A DNA stretch of 64,000 nt from Marinicella rhabdoformis (GTDB taxonomy: Bacteria > Pseudomonadota > Gammaproteobacteria > Xanthomonadales > Marinicellaceae): contig NZ_VTFS01000003.1 in assembly GCF_009671245.1 (NCBI RefSeq), positions 310,001-374,000 on the forward strand, in the 5' to 3' direction. Numbering within the stretch: the stretch's first letter is position 1; every line of letters starts with the position of its first letter. This document shows positions 26,464 through 35,862 of the stretch, in pieces. The translations under genes and the position numbers were made by a program. Under the pieces are notes generated by a model, which was given only the letters and a program-made list of their open reading frames with translations, did not search any database and was not told the origin of the DNA.

Positions 26464-27369
26464 TTAAGCTTTAACCACTTTATTTTTACCTGTATTTTTA
26501 GCTGCTAACAAGGCTTTGTCTGCGCGCTTAAAGGTTTCAACAGTTAATGACTCTCCACGACACCATTGCGCCACACCAATACTTACAGTGATGTTAATCT
26601 GCGTATCAGTTGTTCCCACACTGATTTCTTCAGCTGAAATCAACAATTTACTTGCCACGCCAAACGCCTCATCTAAGTCAGTCACCGGCAAAATCACCAT
26701 AAATTCTTCACCACCCCAACGGTAAGCATTGTCTGTTTTACGAATCTTATCTTTAAGTAAGGCAGATAGCTTTCTGATAACCAAATCACCCACATCATGT
26801 CCATGAATGTCATTGACCGGTTTAAAGTTATCAATATCAATTAACAACAATGACAACGCTGAATCTGTATTTTCTGCAAATCTTTTTTCATTTCTTGCAT
26901 GAGTAGCCAGCGCTCTGCGGCTATATAATCCGGTCAACTGGTCCTGCTCAGTTTTGGACCGAATTTTTCTTTTAACCTTCATACTGTATTGCACCCACTT
27001 TAAAGTGCCATAAGCAGTTACAGAAAAACCAATGGCGCCAAAACAGGATGCCAAAATTACCAACACATCACCAGAGCTCTGAAACACCAAGCCCAAAGTC
27101 AAAAATGCAAAACCTAAAAAACTCAAGAAAAAACCAAATGGCAAAGACTGTGCTTTTATTTTCTTGGCGTAAACATTATTAATCGCAAAGAATGCATATG
27201 ATATACAGGTCAAGAACGAAAAATTGATGATGGTTAACCAATGAACTTCTAACTTCAAAGGTAATCGTTTCAGTGAAACAAAAACAATAACCGCACACAA
27301 AATTGCAAAAATAACGGCATGCTGAATAAACCTGTTCAGGTATTTTTTATCAAATATCCAAGCGTACAT
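26464..27369 (-). CDS. Membrane diguanylate cyclase (GGDEF)
   Basis: About 301 aa. Four hydrophobic helices (about residues 12-130, for example HAVIFAILCAVIVFVSL and FGFFLSFLGFAFLTLG) are followed by a GGDEF domain (about 145-300). The signature is RWGGEEFMVILPV, an active GGEEF variant, with DQLTGLYSRRAL and DIDNFKPVND upstream. No inhibitory RxxD site is seen just before the signature, so product inhibition there is unlikely. I chose the ATG at 27369; an upstream ATG at 27396 would add nine residues encoded across a run of nine C. No clear Shine-Dalgarno precedes either. It makes c-di-GMP; the sensed signal is unknown. Confidence 0.88.
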   Translation of the reverse strand: MYAWIFDKKYLNRFIQHAVIFAILCAVIVFVSLKRLPLKLEVHWLTIINFSFLTCISYAFFAINNVYAKKIKAQSLPFGFFLSFLGFAFLTLGLVFQSSGDVLVILASCFGAIGFSVTAYGTLKWVQYSMKVKRKIRSKTEQDQLTGLYSRRALATHARNEKRFAENTDSALSLLLIDIDNFKPVNDIHGHDVGDLVIRKLSALLKDKIRKTDNAYRWGGEEFMVILPVTDLDEAFGVASKLLISAEEISVGTTDTQINITVSIGVAQWCRGESLTVETFKRADKALLAAKNTGKNKVVKA

Positions 27370-27381
27370 ATGGGGAGATGC

Positions 27382-27390
27382 GGGGGGGGG
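27382..27390 (-). repeat. Homopolymer run of nine C upstream of the GGDEF start
   Basis: A C9 run on the minus strand ends 13 nt before the ATG at 27369 and lies inside the frame opened by the ATG at 27396. Slippage would alter the leader length, or switch the longer reading frame on or off. Confidence 0.6.
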
Positions 27391-27445
27391 TATCAAAAGT
27401 GGGACTATTGTAACAATCTACCCGGATTTTAATTGCAAAGATTTG

Positions 27446-28450
27446 TCACAAACCGTTCACCATATTCAAAAGGGATGCGGTGAAAAAAGGGGCATCTTTG
27501 GCATCTAGGTGAGAACTGTCTGGGAGTACAAAACTATCAAGTAAAACATAGTCCTTAAAGTGAACCGACTGCCAGCCTTCATACTTTTCAATCACATCCC
27601 AATATGTTGATTTTGGGTAATACTGTTCATCCAGCGCCCAATGGCCCTTATCCGTAGGCATTCGAATCAACAAAACACGTCCACCTCGGCTTGTTATTTT
27701 ATGACTCAGCCGTTTCATTTTATCAACTTGATTTGACCAAGTCGATGAGTCCATAGGTGGTTGGTCTTGGTAGTTTTGTTTTTTTTGTTTAACGAAATGC
27801 TTGACCATTTCATCTTTATTCAGATCTGAGTAATCGCCCGATTTTGACAAGTCTAAATGCTCTTTGACATAAAAAGGTTTAGGAAAGGCGCCTGTTTTTT
27901 GTACCTTTTGAACTAATATCTGTCCATTTAATTCAGGGTGCAGGAACCTAAACTTTGATTGCAACCACGATGACAAATAAGCATTGGTGCTTTTATCCCA
28001 AGTGGCTTCATCCTCAAAATACCGATTATTTGGCTTTTGCATATCCCAGTAAACAGGTTCTAAGCTTTGAGCAACCAAAGAAACCCATACCTCTCCTACA
28101 AATGACTCATCATTAGCCAACGATTCAAATGTGGCCATCGGATATTGCCCATTGATGGTCAACTGAAAAACATCTTTTTCTGGCATGGTTTTTCGAATGG
28201 TTTCACTGTGTAGCCCCAATTGAGCACGCGACGCACCTAATATGACAAGTGCATCAGGGTTATCTTGGGCTTTCTTGCGGTAATATGACCACAAATCTTG
28301 GTCAGAAACCACAGAGGCCTCATGGCCTTGTGCTTTCAACCAAAGCTCATACAAACCAAAAAAAATCAGCAAGGCCACGACCAATAAAAGCCATGATTTA
28401 CCCCAAGCAACATTGTCTGATGGTTCAGAATTGGAAATATATGAAAGCAT
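27446..28450 (-). CDS. Membrane-anchored SGNH-like protein, partner of the MBOAT acyltransferase
   Basis: 334 aa with one N-terminal membrane helix (about 19-37, SWLLLVVALLIFFGLYELWL) and a periplasmic domain. The block ALVILGASRAQLGLHS resembles the nucleophile block I of SGNH/GDSL hydrolases (Ser in GAS), and the C-terminal LPDSSHLD carries a DxxH-like pair. Its first 26 bases overlap the 3' end of the MBOAT gene in another frame. MBOAT proteins that acetylate envelope polymers commonly work with such periplasmic SGNH partners (AlgI with AlgJ/AlgX, PatA with PatB). I infer a role in O-acylation of a surface polysaccharide or peptidoglycan; the substrate is unknown. Confidence 0.7.
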   Translation of the reverse strand: MLSYISNSEPSDNVAWGKSWLLLVVALLIFFGLYELWLKAQGHEASVVSDQDLWSYYRKKAQDNPDALVILGASRAQLGLHSETIRKTMPEKDVFQLTINGQYPMATFESLANDESFVGEVWVSLVAQSLEPVYWDMQKPNNRYFEDEATWDKSTNAYLSSWLQSKFRFLHPELNGQILVQKVQKTGAFPKPFYVKEHLDLSKSGDYSDLNKDEMVKHFVKQKKQNYQDQPPMDSSTWSNQVDKMKRLSHKITSRGGRVLLIRMPTDKGHWALDEQYYPKSTYWDVIEKYEGWQSVHFKDYVLLDSFVLPDSSHLDAKDAPFFTASLLNMVNGL

Positions 28451-29843
28451 CTTTCTCTCCTGAACCTAAGATTATTAAAACCACACAGACAAAAAGCAAT
28501 GCACTGCGACACCACCAAGGCATTGCCATCAATACATCTGACATCAGCCTGTGTCGCAACCTCCATTGAACCAGCAATAAAGTCACAAAAGCCGCAAGCA
28601 CAAAACCCATCCACACATCCCACGACAACAAATCATCAACAAGCTGCATACCAAACATAGCACGGAACATTTCACTGACCTGCGTCATATTTTCCGCTCT
28701 GAAAACCACGAAAGCCCACACCACAAAAAGTAATGTCATCAGTGAAAACAACCATTGTATAGCGGTTGAACTGAATAATTTTGGCCATGAACATCGTTTC
28801 AATCCGCGCTCAATCAACAAATACAATCCGTGTAAAAACCCCCAAAGCACAAATGTCCAGGAGGCACCATGCCACAGCCCACCCAGTAGCATGGTAAACA
28901 TTAAATTTTTTCCCGTTGACCAGAAGCCGTGTCGATTACCACCCAAAGGAATATATAAATAGTCTCTCAACCAAGAGGACAATGATATATGCCAACGACG
29001 CCAAAAGTCAGAAAATCCAACCGCAGCAAACGGTGCTTTGAAATTAACAGGCAGATTGAAACCCAAGCACATGGCCACGCCTATGGCACACAAAGAATAA
29101 CCTGAAAAGTCACAAAATATTTGACCTGTGAAAAACAAAGACCCCAACCATGCATCGGTACTGCTGGCTTGAGCTGACTGATTAAAGACTTGGTCAACCA
29201 CGGGTGCAAACCAAGCATCTGCCATCACTGTTTTTTGAAACAAGCCTATCAGAAAAAGTGCCACGCCCGTTGAAAATTGATCGACACTTACCCGTACTTG
29301 CTTGAGTGTTTGTGGTAAAAAATCAATGGCCCTGACTATAGGCCCTGCCACCAGTTGTGGAAAAAAACTGACATAAAGCGCGTAGTCTAAAAAACTGTGC
29401 CAAGGCTTTAAACGTTTGAAGTATATATCCAGGGTGTATGACAACGTTTGAAATGTATAAAAAGAGATTCCCATGGGTAAGATCAAGCCAGGATCTGAAA
29501 CTTGCCACTGCACCCCAAGGTTTAATATTAATGTATTGAAATTTTCCAGTAAAAAACCAGCATACTTGAACACCACCAGCATGCCCAGATTTAAAAACAA
29601 GCTGACAAACAACCACCTTCGTCGTTTATTGACCTCTTCTGACTGGTGAATCTTTTGTGCCACCTGCCAATCCCAAAAGGTTGAGAGCAGCAACAACAAA
29701 ACAAAGGGTGGATTCCAAGCCGCGTAAAATAAATAACTTGCCAATAACAGGTGCGACTTTTTCAATCGCCATGAAATGGGCAAGTGGTGCACAAAAAGCA
29801 CCCAAAGAAAAAACAAAATGAACGTTGCTGAATGAAACAGCAT
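28425..29843 (-). CDS. MBOAT-family O-acyltransferase (AlgI-like)
   Basis: A 472-aa integral membrane protein with about ten hydrophobic segments. It starts MLFHSATFILFFLWVLFVHH as in AlgI/DltB-type proteins. The diagnostic blocks are present: FYTFQTLSYTLDIYFKR, the DFWRRWHISLSSWLRDYLYI block, and the catalytic-histidine block LGGLWHGASWTFVLWGFLHG. It moves acyl groups across the inner membrane onto extracytoplasmic polymers. The ATG overlaps the holA stop by one base (TGATG), and its end overlaps the SGNH gene. It is therefore the fourth gene of leuS-lptE-holA-MBOAT-SGNH, in the place where nadD is often found in other gammaproteobacteria. Confidence 0.88.
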   Translation of the reverse strand: MLFHSATFILFFLWVLFVHHLPISWRLKKSHLLLASYLFYAAWNPPFVLLLLLSTFWDWQVAQKIHQSEEVNKRRRWLFVSLFLNLGMLVVFKYAGFLLENFNTLILNLGVQWQVSDPGLILPMGISFYTFQTLSYTLDIYFKRLKPWHSFLDYALYVSFFPQLVAGPIVRAIDFLPQTLKQVRVSVDQFSTGVALFLIGLFQKTVMADAWFAPVVDQVFNQSAQASSTDAWLGSLFFTGQIFCDFSGYSLCAIGVAMCLGFNLPVNFKAPFAAVGFSDFWRRWHISLSSWLRDYLYIPLGGNRHGFWSTGKNLMFTMLLGGLWHGASWTFVLWGFLHGLYLLIERGLKRCSWPKLFSSTAIQWLFSLMTLLFVVWAFVVFRAENMTQVSEMFRAMFGMQLVDDLLSWDVWMGFVLAAFVTLLLVQWRLRHRLMSDVLMAMPWWCRSALLFVCVVLIILGSGEKDAFIYFQF

Positions 29844-30850
29844 CAGGCCGTTACAAAATCAGCCAACCAGCGCTCTAATGCTTGCCAAGCATCACCTGCA
29901 GCTCGACCTTTGATGATGGCATCAATATGCGCCAACTGAGACAACTGCTTTTCAAAATGAAGCGGTGCAAAGCGGTTCAAACATTGTTGAATCACCGCCT
30001 GGCGGTTCTGCCAAATTCCGTGACGCCTATAATCTGCTGCACTGACATTGTGGTTTTTGGCACGAATGGCAGCCAAATCGCACAACATGCGAGATTCTCT
30101 TTCCAATGCCCAATGAATCACTACAGGAGACAGGTCATTTTTCTTTAAAGAACGCAACACTCGAATGGCTTTCAATACATGACCTTCAAGTAAATTATCA
30201 GTCAAGCGAAAAACGTCAAAGCGGGCATTGTCCGCAACTAACCCAGCCACGTCTTGACCACTGATTTGCGCATCAGCAAAACGCATTTTAAGCTTCTCTA
30301 ATTCCTGAGCAGCGGCCAATAAATTGCCTTCCAAGCGCATGCTCAACAAAGCAATCGCATCTCTGTCCACATTAAGCCCTATTTGCTGACAGCGACCTTG
30401 AATCCAAGCAGGCAATTCATTGGCTTTGGGCTGAAACACCCGCAAAAAGGCGCCCCTTTCAGACAACGTTTTGACCCACTTGGTTTTGTCATTACTGGCA
30501 GTCCATTCATCACAACGAATCAACAGCATGACATCAACTGGCATGTTACCAACAAACTCAACCAGCGCTTTTGATCCCGCCGTTCCTGGCTTTCCTGTGG
30601 GTAAATGCAATTCAATCAAACGCTTGCTAGCAAACAATGACATATTGCCTGCACTGTCACTTAATTGATACCACTTAAAAGACTTGTCAACTTGATGCAA
30701 TTCACGCTCAGTAAAGCCTTGTGACTGCGCTTTTTTCTTGATCGAATCACAGGCTTCTTGCAACTGCAAAGGCTCGTCACCAACAACCAAGTAGCAGCTC
30801 AATAAATCGCCTGACAAATGTCTGTTTAACTGATTAGCATACAAGCGCAT
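29843..30850 (-). CDS. holA: DNA polymerase III delta subunit
   Basis: 335 aa, the clamp-loader delta subunit that opens the beta sliding clamp. The N-terminal region has YLVVGDEPLQLQEACDSIKK, typical of HolA (YLLxGxEPLL). The following AAA-like domain has RLIELHLPTGKPGTAG and VDVMLLIRCDEW. The C-terminal helical domain has NARFDVFRLTDNLLEG and VVIHWALERESRML. It follows lptE with a 4-nt gap, the conserved leuS-lptE-holA order of gammaproteobacteria, and is coupled to the MBOAT gene downstream. Confidence 0.9.
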   Translation of the reverse strand: MRLYANQLNRHLSGDLLSCYLVVGDEPLQLQEACDSIKKKAQSQGFTERELHQVDKSFKWYQLSDSAGNMSLFASKRLIELHLPTGKPGTAGSKALVEFVGNMPVDVMLLIRCDEWTASNDKTKWVKTLSERGAFLRVFQPKANELPAWIQGRCQQIGLNVDRDAIALLSMRLEGNLLAAAQELEKLKMRFADAQISGQDVAGLVADNARFDVFRLTDNLLEGHVLKAIRVLRSLKKNDLSPVVIHWALERESRMLCDLAAIRAKNHNVSAADYRRHGIWQNRQAVIQQCLNRFAPLHFEKQLSQLAHIDAIIKGRAAGDAWQALERWLADFVTA

Positions 30851-30854
30851 CTGA

Positions 30855-31361
30855 TTAGTCTTGGCCTGATTTATGTAAGTTATTTTGTGTCGGCAGCCTT
30901 CTGATGATCATGTCGGCCATGTCCTGATACATTTGCTCCCTAAGGATGTTTTCCTCTGCTTGGCCGCCAGTGATTTGCTCAATATCAAAAGAGTAATCAC
31001 GAGAAATGGTCAATAATTGCCTGTCAACCACCGTGTTATCGAATTCAATAACAGAAAAAATCAGCTTATAATCTAATCGGTATTCTTGCACTCGATTGTT
31101 GACACCTATAGATTGAACTACTTTTTCAAGTCTGTTTTCATGCACAATAATGCGCGATTTGGCATCATTAACATCTTCAAAAAGCTGCACACCTTGATTA
31201 CCCAGCGCCATACTCAATGGACGGTATAAAGGAGAGCTGGTTTCCAGTTGCAAATAACTTTGCTTCAGCGCATCAGACAAAGGCACTGCTTTTTTCAAAT
31301 GATAACCACAGGCCGATATCAAAATGCACACCAACAAAACCAATCCAACTGACTTTTTCAT
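30855..31361 (-). CDS. lptE: LPS-assembly lipoprotein LptE
   Basis: About 168 aa. The signal peptide ends in a lipobox (LLVCILISAC), followed by GYHLKKAVPLSDALKQSYLQ, the classic start of mature LptE/RlpB. It plugs the LptD barrel in the outer membrane and guides LPS to the surface. ATG 31361 (MKKSVG) is preferred to the in-frame ATG two codons earlier. It sits 10 nt behind leuS (4 nt from the alternative start) and just ahead of holA, in the standard order. Confidence 0.9.
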   Translation of the reverse strand: MKKSVGLVLLVCILISACGYHLKKAVPLSDALKQSYLQLETSSPLYRPLSMALGNQGVQLFEDVNDAKSRIIVHENRLEKVVQSIGVNNRVQEYRLDYKLIFSVIEFDNTVVDRQLLTISRDYSFDIEQITGGQAEENILREQMYQDMADMIIRRLPTQNNLHKSGQD

Positions 31362-31371
31362 AATCACTTCC

Positions 31372-33825
31372 TTAAATCACCACATTGACAATTTTCTTAG
31401 GCACCACGATGACTTTCTTCGGCGCCTTACCTTCCATAAATTTTTGTACTTTCTCATCAGCCAATGCAAGCGCTTCAATGTCTTCTTTTGACATGTCAGT
31501 CGCTACAGAGATGGTTGCGCGTAATTTACCATTCACCTGCACTGCCATATTCACTTCATCTTGAACCAAAGCCGCTTGGTCAACCTTTGGCCATGAGGCA
31601 TCGCATAACAGCCCATCTTGTCCCAATGTTTGCCACAATGCTTGTGTCATATGAGGGGCAAATGGACTCAGCATCATCACCAATGAAGTCCAACCTTCTT
31701 GTAACACAGCCAAGCTTTCAGCCGTATCATCACCGTGCTTTTGCAAAGCATTGGTTAATTCCATCATCGCGGCAATGGCCGTATTAAATGTTTGACGCTC
31801 ACCCACGTCTGCGGTCACTTTTTCAATGGTTTGGTGAACTTTTAAACGCAATGCTTTTTGCTCTTTGGTCAAGGTTTGCGGTATCTCCAATGGTGCGATG
31901 CCCGCTTTTTCAATGAAGCCGTGGACTTGGTTCCAAACACGATTAAGGTATCGTGACGCACCCTCCACACCCTCATCGGCCCATTCTAAAGATTGCTCAG
32001 GAGGCGCAGCAAACATCGAGAACAAACGCACCGTGTCGGCACCGTACTGATCAATCAATGCTTGTGGGTCAACTGTATTACCTTTTGACTTAGACATTTT
32101 GGCACCGTCTTTAAGCACCATACCTTGGGTCAAAACATTCTTAAACGGCTCATCAGATTTGACCAAACCTTGGTCACGCAACACCTTGTGATAAAAACGG
32201 GCATACAACAAATGTAAAATGGCATGTTCAATACCACCAATATATTGATCCACGGGCAACCAATGATCCGCTTCTTCTGACAACATGCCTTGATTGAAGT
32301 CAGGGCAGGTATAGCGTGCATAATACCAAGACGATTCCATGAACGTATCAAATGTATCTGTCTCACGTGTTGCATCTTTACCGCATGTTGGACAGGTGGT
32401 TTGATAAAAACCTGGGTCTTTCTTGATGGGTGAACCACCGGTTTCATCAAAAGTCACATCTTCAGGTAAAACCACCGGCAATTGATCTTCAGGCACGGGT
32501 ACCGCACCACAGTCATCACAATAAATCACTGGAATAGGACAGCCCCAATAACGCTGGCGAGACACGCCCCAATCACGCAAGCGGAAGTTCACTTGAACTC
32601 GACCTGTTCCATTGGATTCAAAGTGCTTCGCCATGGCATCAAATGCTGTTTGAAAATCCATACCATTGAACTCACCTGATTCAATCAATGGGCCCTTTTC
32701 TAACAAGGCTGCTTGTGATAAATCACCTTCACAGTCAATCACTTGATTGATGGGCAAATGATATTTTTTTGCAAACTCGTAATCACGTTGATCATGAGCA
32801 GGAACGGCCATCACGGCACCGGTTCCATAGGTCATCAAAACAAAATTCGCCACCCAAACAGGCACTTTTTCACCCGTCAAAGGATGTACCGCATCAAAGC
32901 CTGAATACATGCCTTTCTTTTCCATGGTTGCCATGGCTGCTTCGTTACTTTGCTCTTTACCGCATTGTTTCAAAAATGATTTCAACGCTGCATTGTTTTC
33001 AGCTGCTTGCAGTGCCAAAGGATGTTCAGGCGCAACTGCCATATACGACACACCATATAATGTATCTGGGCGTGTGGTATAAATACTCACCTTACCAAAA
33101 TTTTCAACGTCAAAATCGAGTTCCAAACCTTTGGATTTACCAATCCAATTTTTTTGCATGGTTTTAACTGAATCAGGCCAGCCTGGCATGTTATCCAAAG
33201 AACTCAACAACTCTTCAGCATAATCTGTGATTTTCAAAAACCATTGCGGAATGGTTTTACGAATCACATCAGCACCCGAGCGCCAACCTTTACCGTCAAT
33301 CACCTGTTCGTTGGCTAATACCGTTTGGTCAACTGGATCCCAGTTGACTACTGCGTCTTTGCGATACACCAAGCCTTCCTTCATCAGCTTAACGAACATC
33401 CACTGTTCCCAGCGATAATATTCAGGCTGACACGTCGCCAATTGACGCGACCAATCGTAAGCAAATCCCAACCGTTTTAATTGCTCGCTCATTTCATCCA
33501 TATTGGCATAAGTCCAAGCAGCAGGTGCGGTTTGATTTTTGATGGCCGCGTTTTCAGCAGGCAGGCCAAAAGCATCATAACCAATTGGGTGTAACACATT
33601 CTTTCCTTGCATCTTCTGATATCGCGCAATAATCTCACTCAATGTGTAATTACGCACGTGCCCCATATGCAACTTGCCACTGGGGTAAGGAAACATGCTT
33701 AAACAATAGTACTTTTCTTTGTTTTCGTCAGGTTGAACTTCAAAAGATTTGTTCTCATTCCAAAGTTGTTGGGCTGATAATTCAACTTGCTGCGGATTGT
33801 ATGCGGGGGTATGTTCTGAACTCAT
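31372..33825 (-). CDS. leuS: Leucyl-tRNA synthetase
   Basis: 817 aa from the ATG at 33825 ([20 protein letters not shown]), the usual start; the frame is open 24 codons further upstream. The HIGH motif is [15 protein letters not shown] and KMSKS is [13 protein letters not shown]. The editing (CP1) domain contains the TTRPDTLYG block and [10 protein letters not shown] with the editing Asp. A zinc-like CxxC pair is present (YCDDC; CPTCG). It heads the leuS-lptE-holA operon. A tRNA-Leu(CAA) substrate is encoded at 38163. Confidence 0.95.
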   Translation of the reverse strand: MSSEHTPAYNPQQVELSAQQLWNENKSFEVQPDENKEKYYCLSMFPYPSGKLHMGHVRNYTLSEIIARYQKMQGKNVLHPIGYDAFGLPAENAAIKNQTAPAAWTYANMDEMSEQLKRLGFAYDWSRQLATCQPEYYRWEQWMFVKLMKEGLVYRKDAVVNWDPVDQTVLANEQVIDGKGWRSGADVIRKTIPQWFLKITDYAEELLSSLDNMPGWPDSVKTMQKNWIGKSKGLELDFDVENFGKVSIYTTRPDTLYGVSYMAVAPEHPLALQAAENNAALKSFLKQCGKEQSNEAAMATMEKKGMYSGFDAVHPLTGEKVPVWVANFVLMTYGTGAVMAVPAHDQRDYEFAKKYHLPINQVIDCEGDLSQAALLEKGPLIESGEFNGMDFQTAFDAMAKHFESNGTGRVQVNFRLRDWGVSRQRYWGCPIPVIYCDDCGAVPVPEDQLPVVLPEDVTFDETGGSPIKKDPGFYQTTCPTCGKDATRETDTFDTFMESSWYYARYTCPDFNQGMLSEEADHWLPVDQYIGGIEHAILHLLYARFYHKVLRDQGLVKSDEPFKNVLTQGMVLKDGAKMSKSKGNTVDPQALIDQYGADTVRLFSMFAAPPEQSLEWADEGVEGASRYLNRVWNQVHGFIEKAGIAPLEIPQTLTKEQKALRLKVHQTIEKVTADVGERQTFNTAIAAMMELTNALQKHGDDTAESLAVLQEGWTSLVMMLSPFAPHMTQALWQTLGQDGLLCDASWPKVDQAALVQDEVNMAVQVNGKLRATISVATDMSKEDIEALALADEKVQKFMEGKAPKKVIVVPKKIVNVVI

Positions 33826-33972
33826 TCCAAAATATCGCGTTAGGGCAAAGCGGAAATTATACGGTTTCAGCCCAATCGGGTAAAGCCGTGATTGCAATCT
33901 ATCGCTGTAATTGTGGATGAATGGGTAGGGCCATCATTGATTTGGCTATGATAACCCTACACAATAAGTCTG

Positions 33973-34704
33973 TTATTCGATTTCTGGCTCAACTTCACGA
34001 TCATGTAATACCACAATCGTATGACCTTTGACTGCCAAGTTTCCTTGCTCCTCTAGGTCCTTAAGTACGCGTCCAGCCATTTCTCTTGAACAGCCAACTA
34101 TGCGTGATATTTCTTGTCGTGATATTTTGATTTGTGTGCCATCAGGATGTGATAACGCATTGGGCTCTTGGCATAAATCAATCAAAGTACGTGCGATGCG
34201 CCCAGAAACATCCAAGAAAGCCAAACGGTGCACTTTTCTCGAAGTTTGTAATAATCGATGGGTCAGCTGCGTTCCAATCGCGTACATCAAATGCAAACCA
34301 TCTTCTTTCAATTCGTTTTCTAATAACTGCCCCAAACGCACATAACCAATTTCCGCCACTTGTGTCACGGACCGTGTTCTTACCATAACTTCACGCCGCT
34401 CAGTTTTCATGAACAGGCCCATTTCACCAATAAAGTCGCCCTTATTGAGGTAGGCTAGAATCAACTCTTTGCCTTCGTCATTTTCATAAGAAATGGAGAC
34501 AGAACCTTCGACAATATAATACAAAGTATTGGCTAAATCACCCGGTCGAATCACTGTGGTCTTGGTAGGAAACTTGCGCAAATGACAAAACCCTAAAAAT
34601 CGGTTTAAGGCATCAACACTGAGTTTAAAAAAACTCAGGTTTTGAAAGCGCTCTTGCAAATACAGTTCATCAAAAACTGCTTTTTCTAATTTTTTCTTAG
34701 GCAT
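33973..34704 (-). CDS. Crp/Fnr-family regulator of the Clp/Vfr type
   Basis: 243 aa. The N-terminal cyclic-nucleotide-binding domain (about 25-145) has IRPGDLANTLYYIVEGSVSI and GDFIGEMGLFMKTERREVMV. The C-terminal winged helix has the recognition helix ISRQEISRIVGCSREMAGRV. In Escherichia coli CRP the phosphate-binding pair is Arg-Ser (ERSAWVR); here it is Arg-Glu (RREVMVR), as I recall for Clp of Xanthomonas (TREVILR), which responds to c-di-GMP rather than needing cAMP. It is thus better named Clp-like than Crp. It is a single gene between leuS and the chorismatase. Regulon and ligand remain inferred. Confidence 0.87.
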   Translation of the reverse strand: MPKKKLEKAVFDELYLQERFQNLSFFKLSVDALNRFLGFCHLRKFPTKTTVIRPGDLANTLYYIVEGSVSISYENDEGKELILAYLNKGDFIGEMGLFMKTERREVMVRTRSVTQVAEIGYVRLGQLLENELKEDGLHLMYAIGTQLTHRLLQTSRKVHRLAFLDVSGRIARTLIDLCQEPNALSHPDGTQIKISRQEISRIVGCSREMAGRVLKDLEEQGNLAVKGHTIVVLHDREVEPEIE

Positions 34705-34797
34705 GATCCCTCCTTTAATTCACACTGCCTCAGTATTTCTTGGTACGCAATAAACTTTTTTACTCACATACAAACAGTTATTGTACATGAGAATGGG

Positions 34798-35706
34798 TTA
34801 CTTTTGAAACACTGCTTCACATTCAATCAATAAGTCTTCCCTACAAACATCTGCAGCCAACACCACATAATGATTAATTTTTGATTCAGCCAAACAAGTC
34901 AACACCTGAGGAATGTCATCAGGATTTCTCAAGTAAAAGCGAAAAACACCTTGGTGAATTTCCACCTTATCTTCACTTTGCTCTAACAAGGTTTGAACAT
35001 TTAAAACCGATTCATTGAATTGTTTGACCACATCTCCTTTGTGATGGGTTTCATGACCAACCACACTTGCGGTACCTGAACATATCAACAACCCAGAGTG
35101 CCACATGGCACGTGCAAACCGAGGTTGTTTGGGCGCATAATGCGGCGGATATTCCCAAGCTGACATTTGCCTGTTGTTTTCCAGGCCCTTGCCTTTGGTT
35201 TTGGCAAACAAAAAAACGAAGTTATTCTCTTCTCTGTGGGTACCAATCGCAGTAGCCGCTGGATTCTGGGCTTGAAACTCAGGAAAATGATTCAGCACAT
35301 CTTGTCGAGCAACACAAAAATGCTGATAACGCTCTAAACCATTTTCATGGTCATTGATGCGTGGGAAAAAATTCCATGTCCTGATTAACGATTTAAATCC
35401 CAACAACCGTGCTTGGGACAATGCCTGTTGGTACACTTGTCGGCTGATCGCTTCAATATCCGATGATTCAGGCGTCATCAATATGACCAAAAAATCATCA
35501 CTCACCCATTGCTGACCAAAGGCCAATTCACTAAAAGTTACTTTTGAATCTGTTATCCAAAGCTCCTGATAAGCTGCTGATTGAGCCAATACTTCAAATG
35601 GCACAGGCATTTTCTCAGCTGAAGATTGATTTGAATCAAAGTCAAAACACATCAACTCGAATACTTTTTTCTCGCTTGAATTTGGATTTACAGAAAGATA
35701 CGACAA
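34798..35706 (-). CDS. Chorismatase-family protein (FkbO/Hyg5/XanB2-like)
   Basis: About 302 aa from a suggested TTG start at 35706. The frame opens at 35874, but that part overlaps cysS, and no ATG fits. The core matches chorismatases: LIRTWNFFPRINDHENGLER, YQHFCVARQDVL, ATAIGTH, LENNRQMSAWEYPPHYAPKQ, ICSGTASVVGHETHHKGDV, and a YjgF-like C-terminal half ending ADVCREDLLIECEAVF. Family members turn chorismate into dihydroxycyclohexadienoate or into 3-/4-hydroxybenzoate plus pyruvate. XanB2 of Xanthomonas supplies hydroxybenzoates for ubiquinone and xanthomonadin pigment. No UbiC is in the window, so a ubiquinone role is possible. No pigment cluster is adjacent. Confidence 0.8.
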   Translation of the reverse strand: MSYLSVNPNSSEKKVFELMCFDFDSNQSSAEKMPVPFEVLAQSAAYQELWITDSKVTFSELAFGQQWVSDDFLVILMTPESSDIEAISRQVYQQALSQARLLGFKSLIRTWNFFPRINDHENGLERYQHFCVARQDVLNHFPEFQAQNPAATAIGTHREENNFVFLFAKTKGKGLENNRQMSAWEYPPHYAPKQPRFARAMWHSGLLICSGTASVVGHETHHKGDVVKQFNESVLNVQTLLEQSEDKVEIHQGVFRFYLRNPDDIPQVLTCLAESKINHYVVLAADVCREDLLIECEAVFQK

Positions 35707-35862
35707 GGTCAGTAAAGCATGTATAAAAGAGCCGACATTATCACCAAAATCACAAAACAACACAAGCCATGACCAACGCTTTAAAGGGCAAATTACAACA
35801 AAGCTGTTTAAGCCTTGTTCCTGATACCTTAAAATACCGCCTTTTATGACAACAATTTGAAC

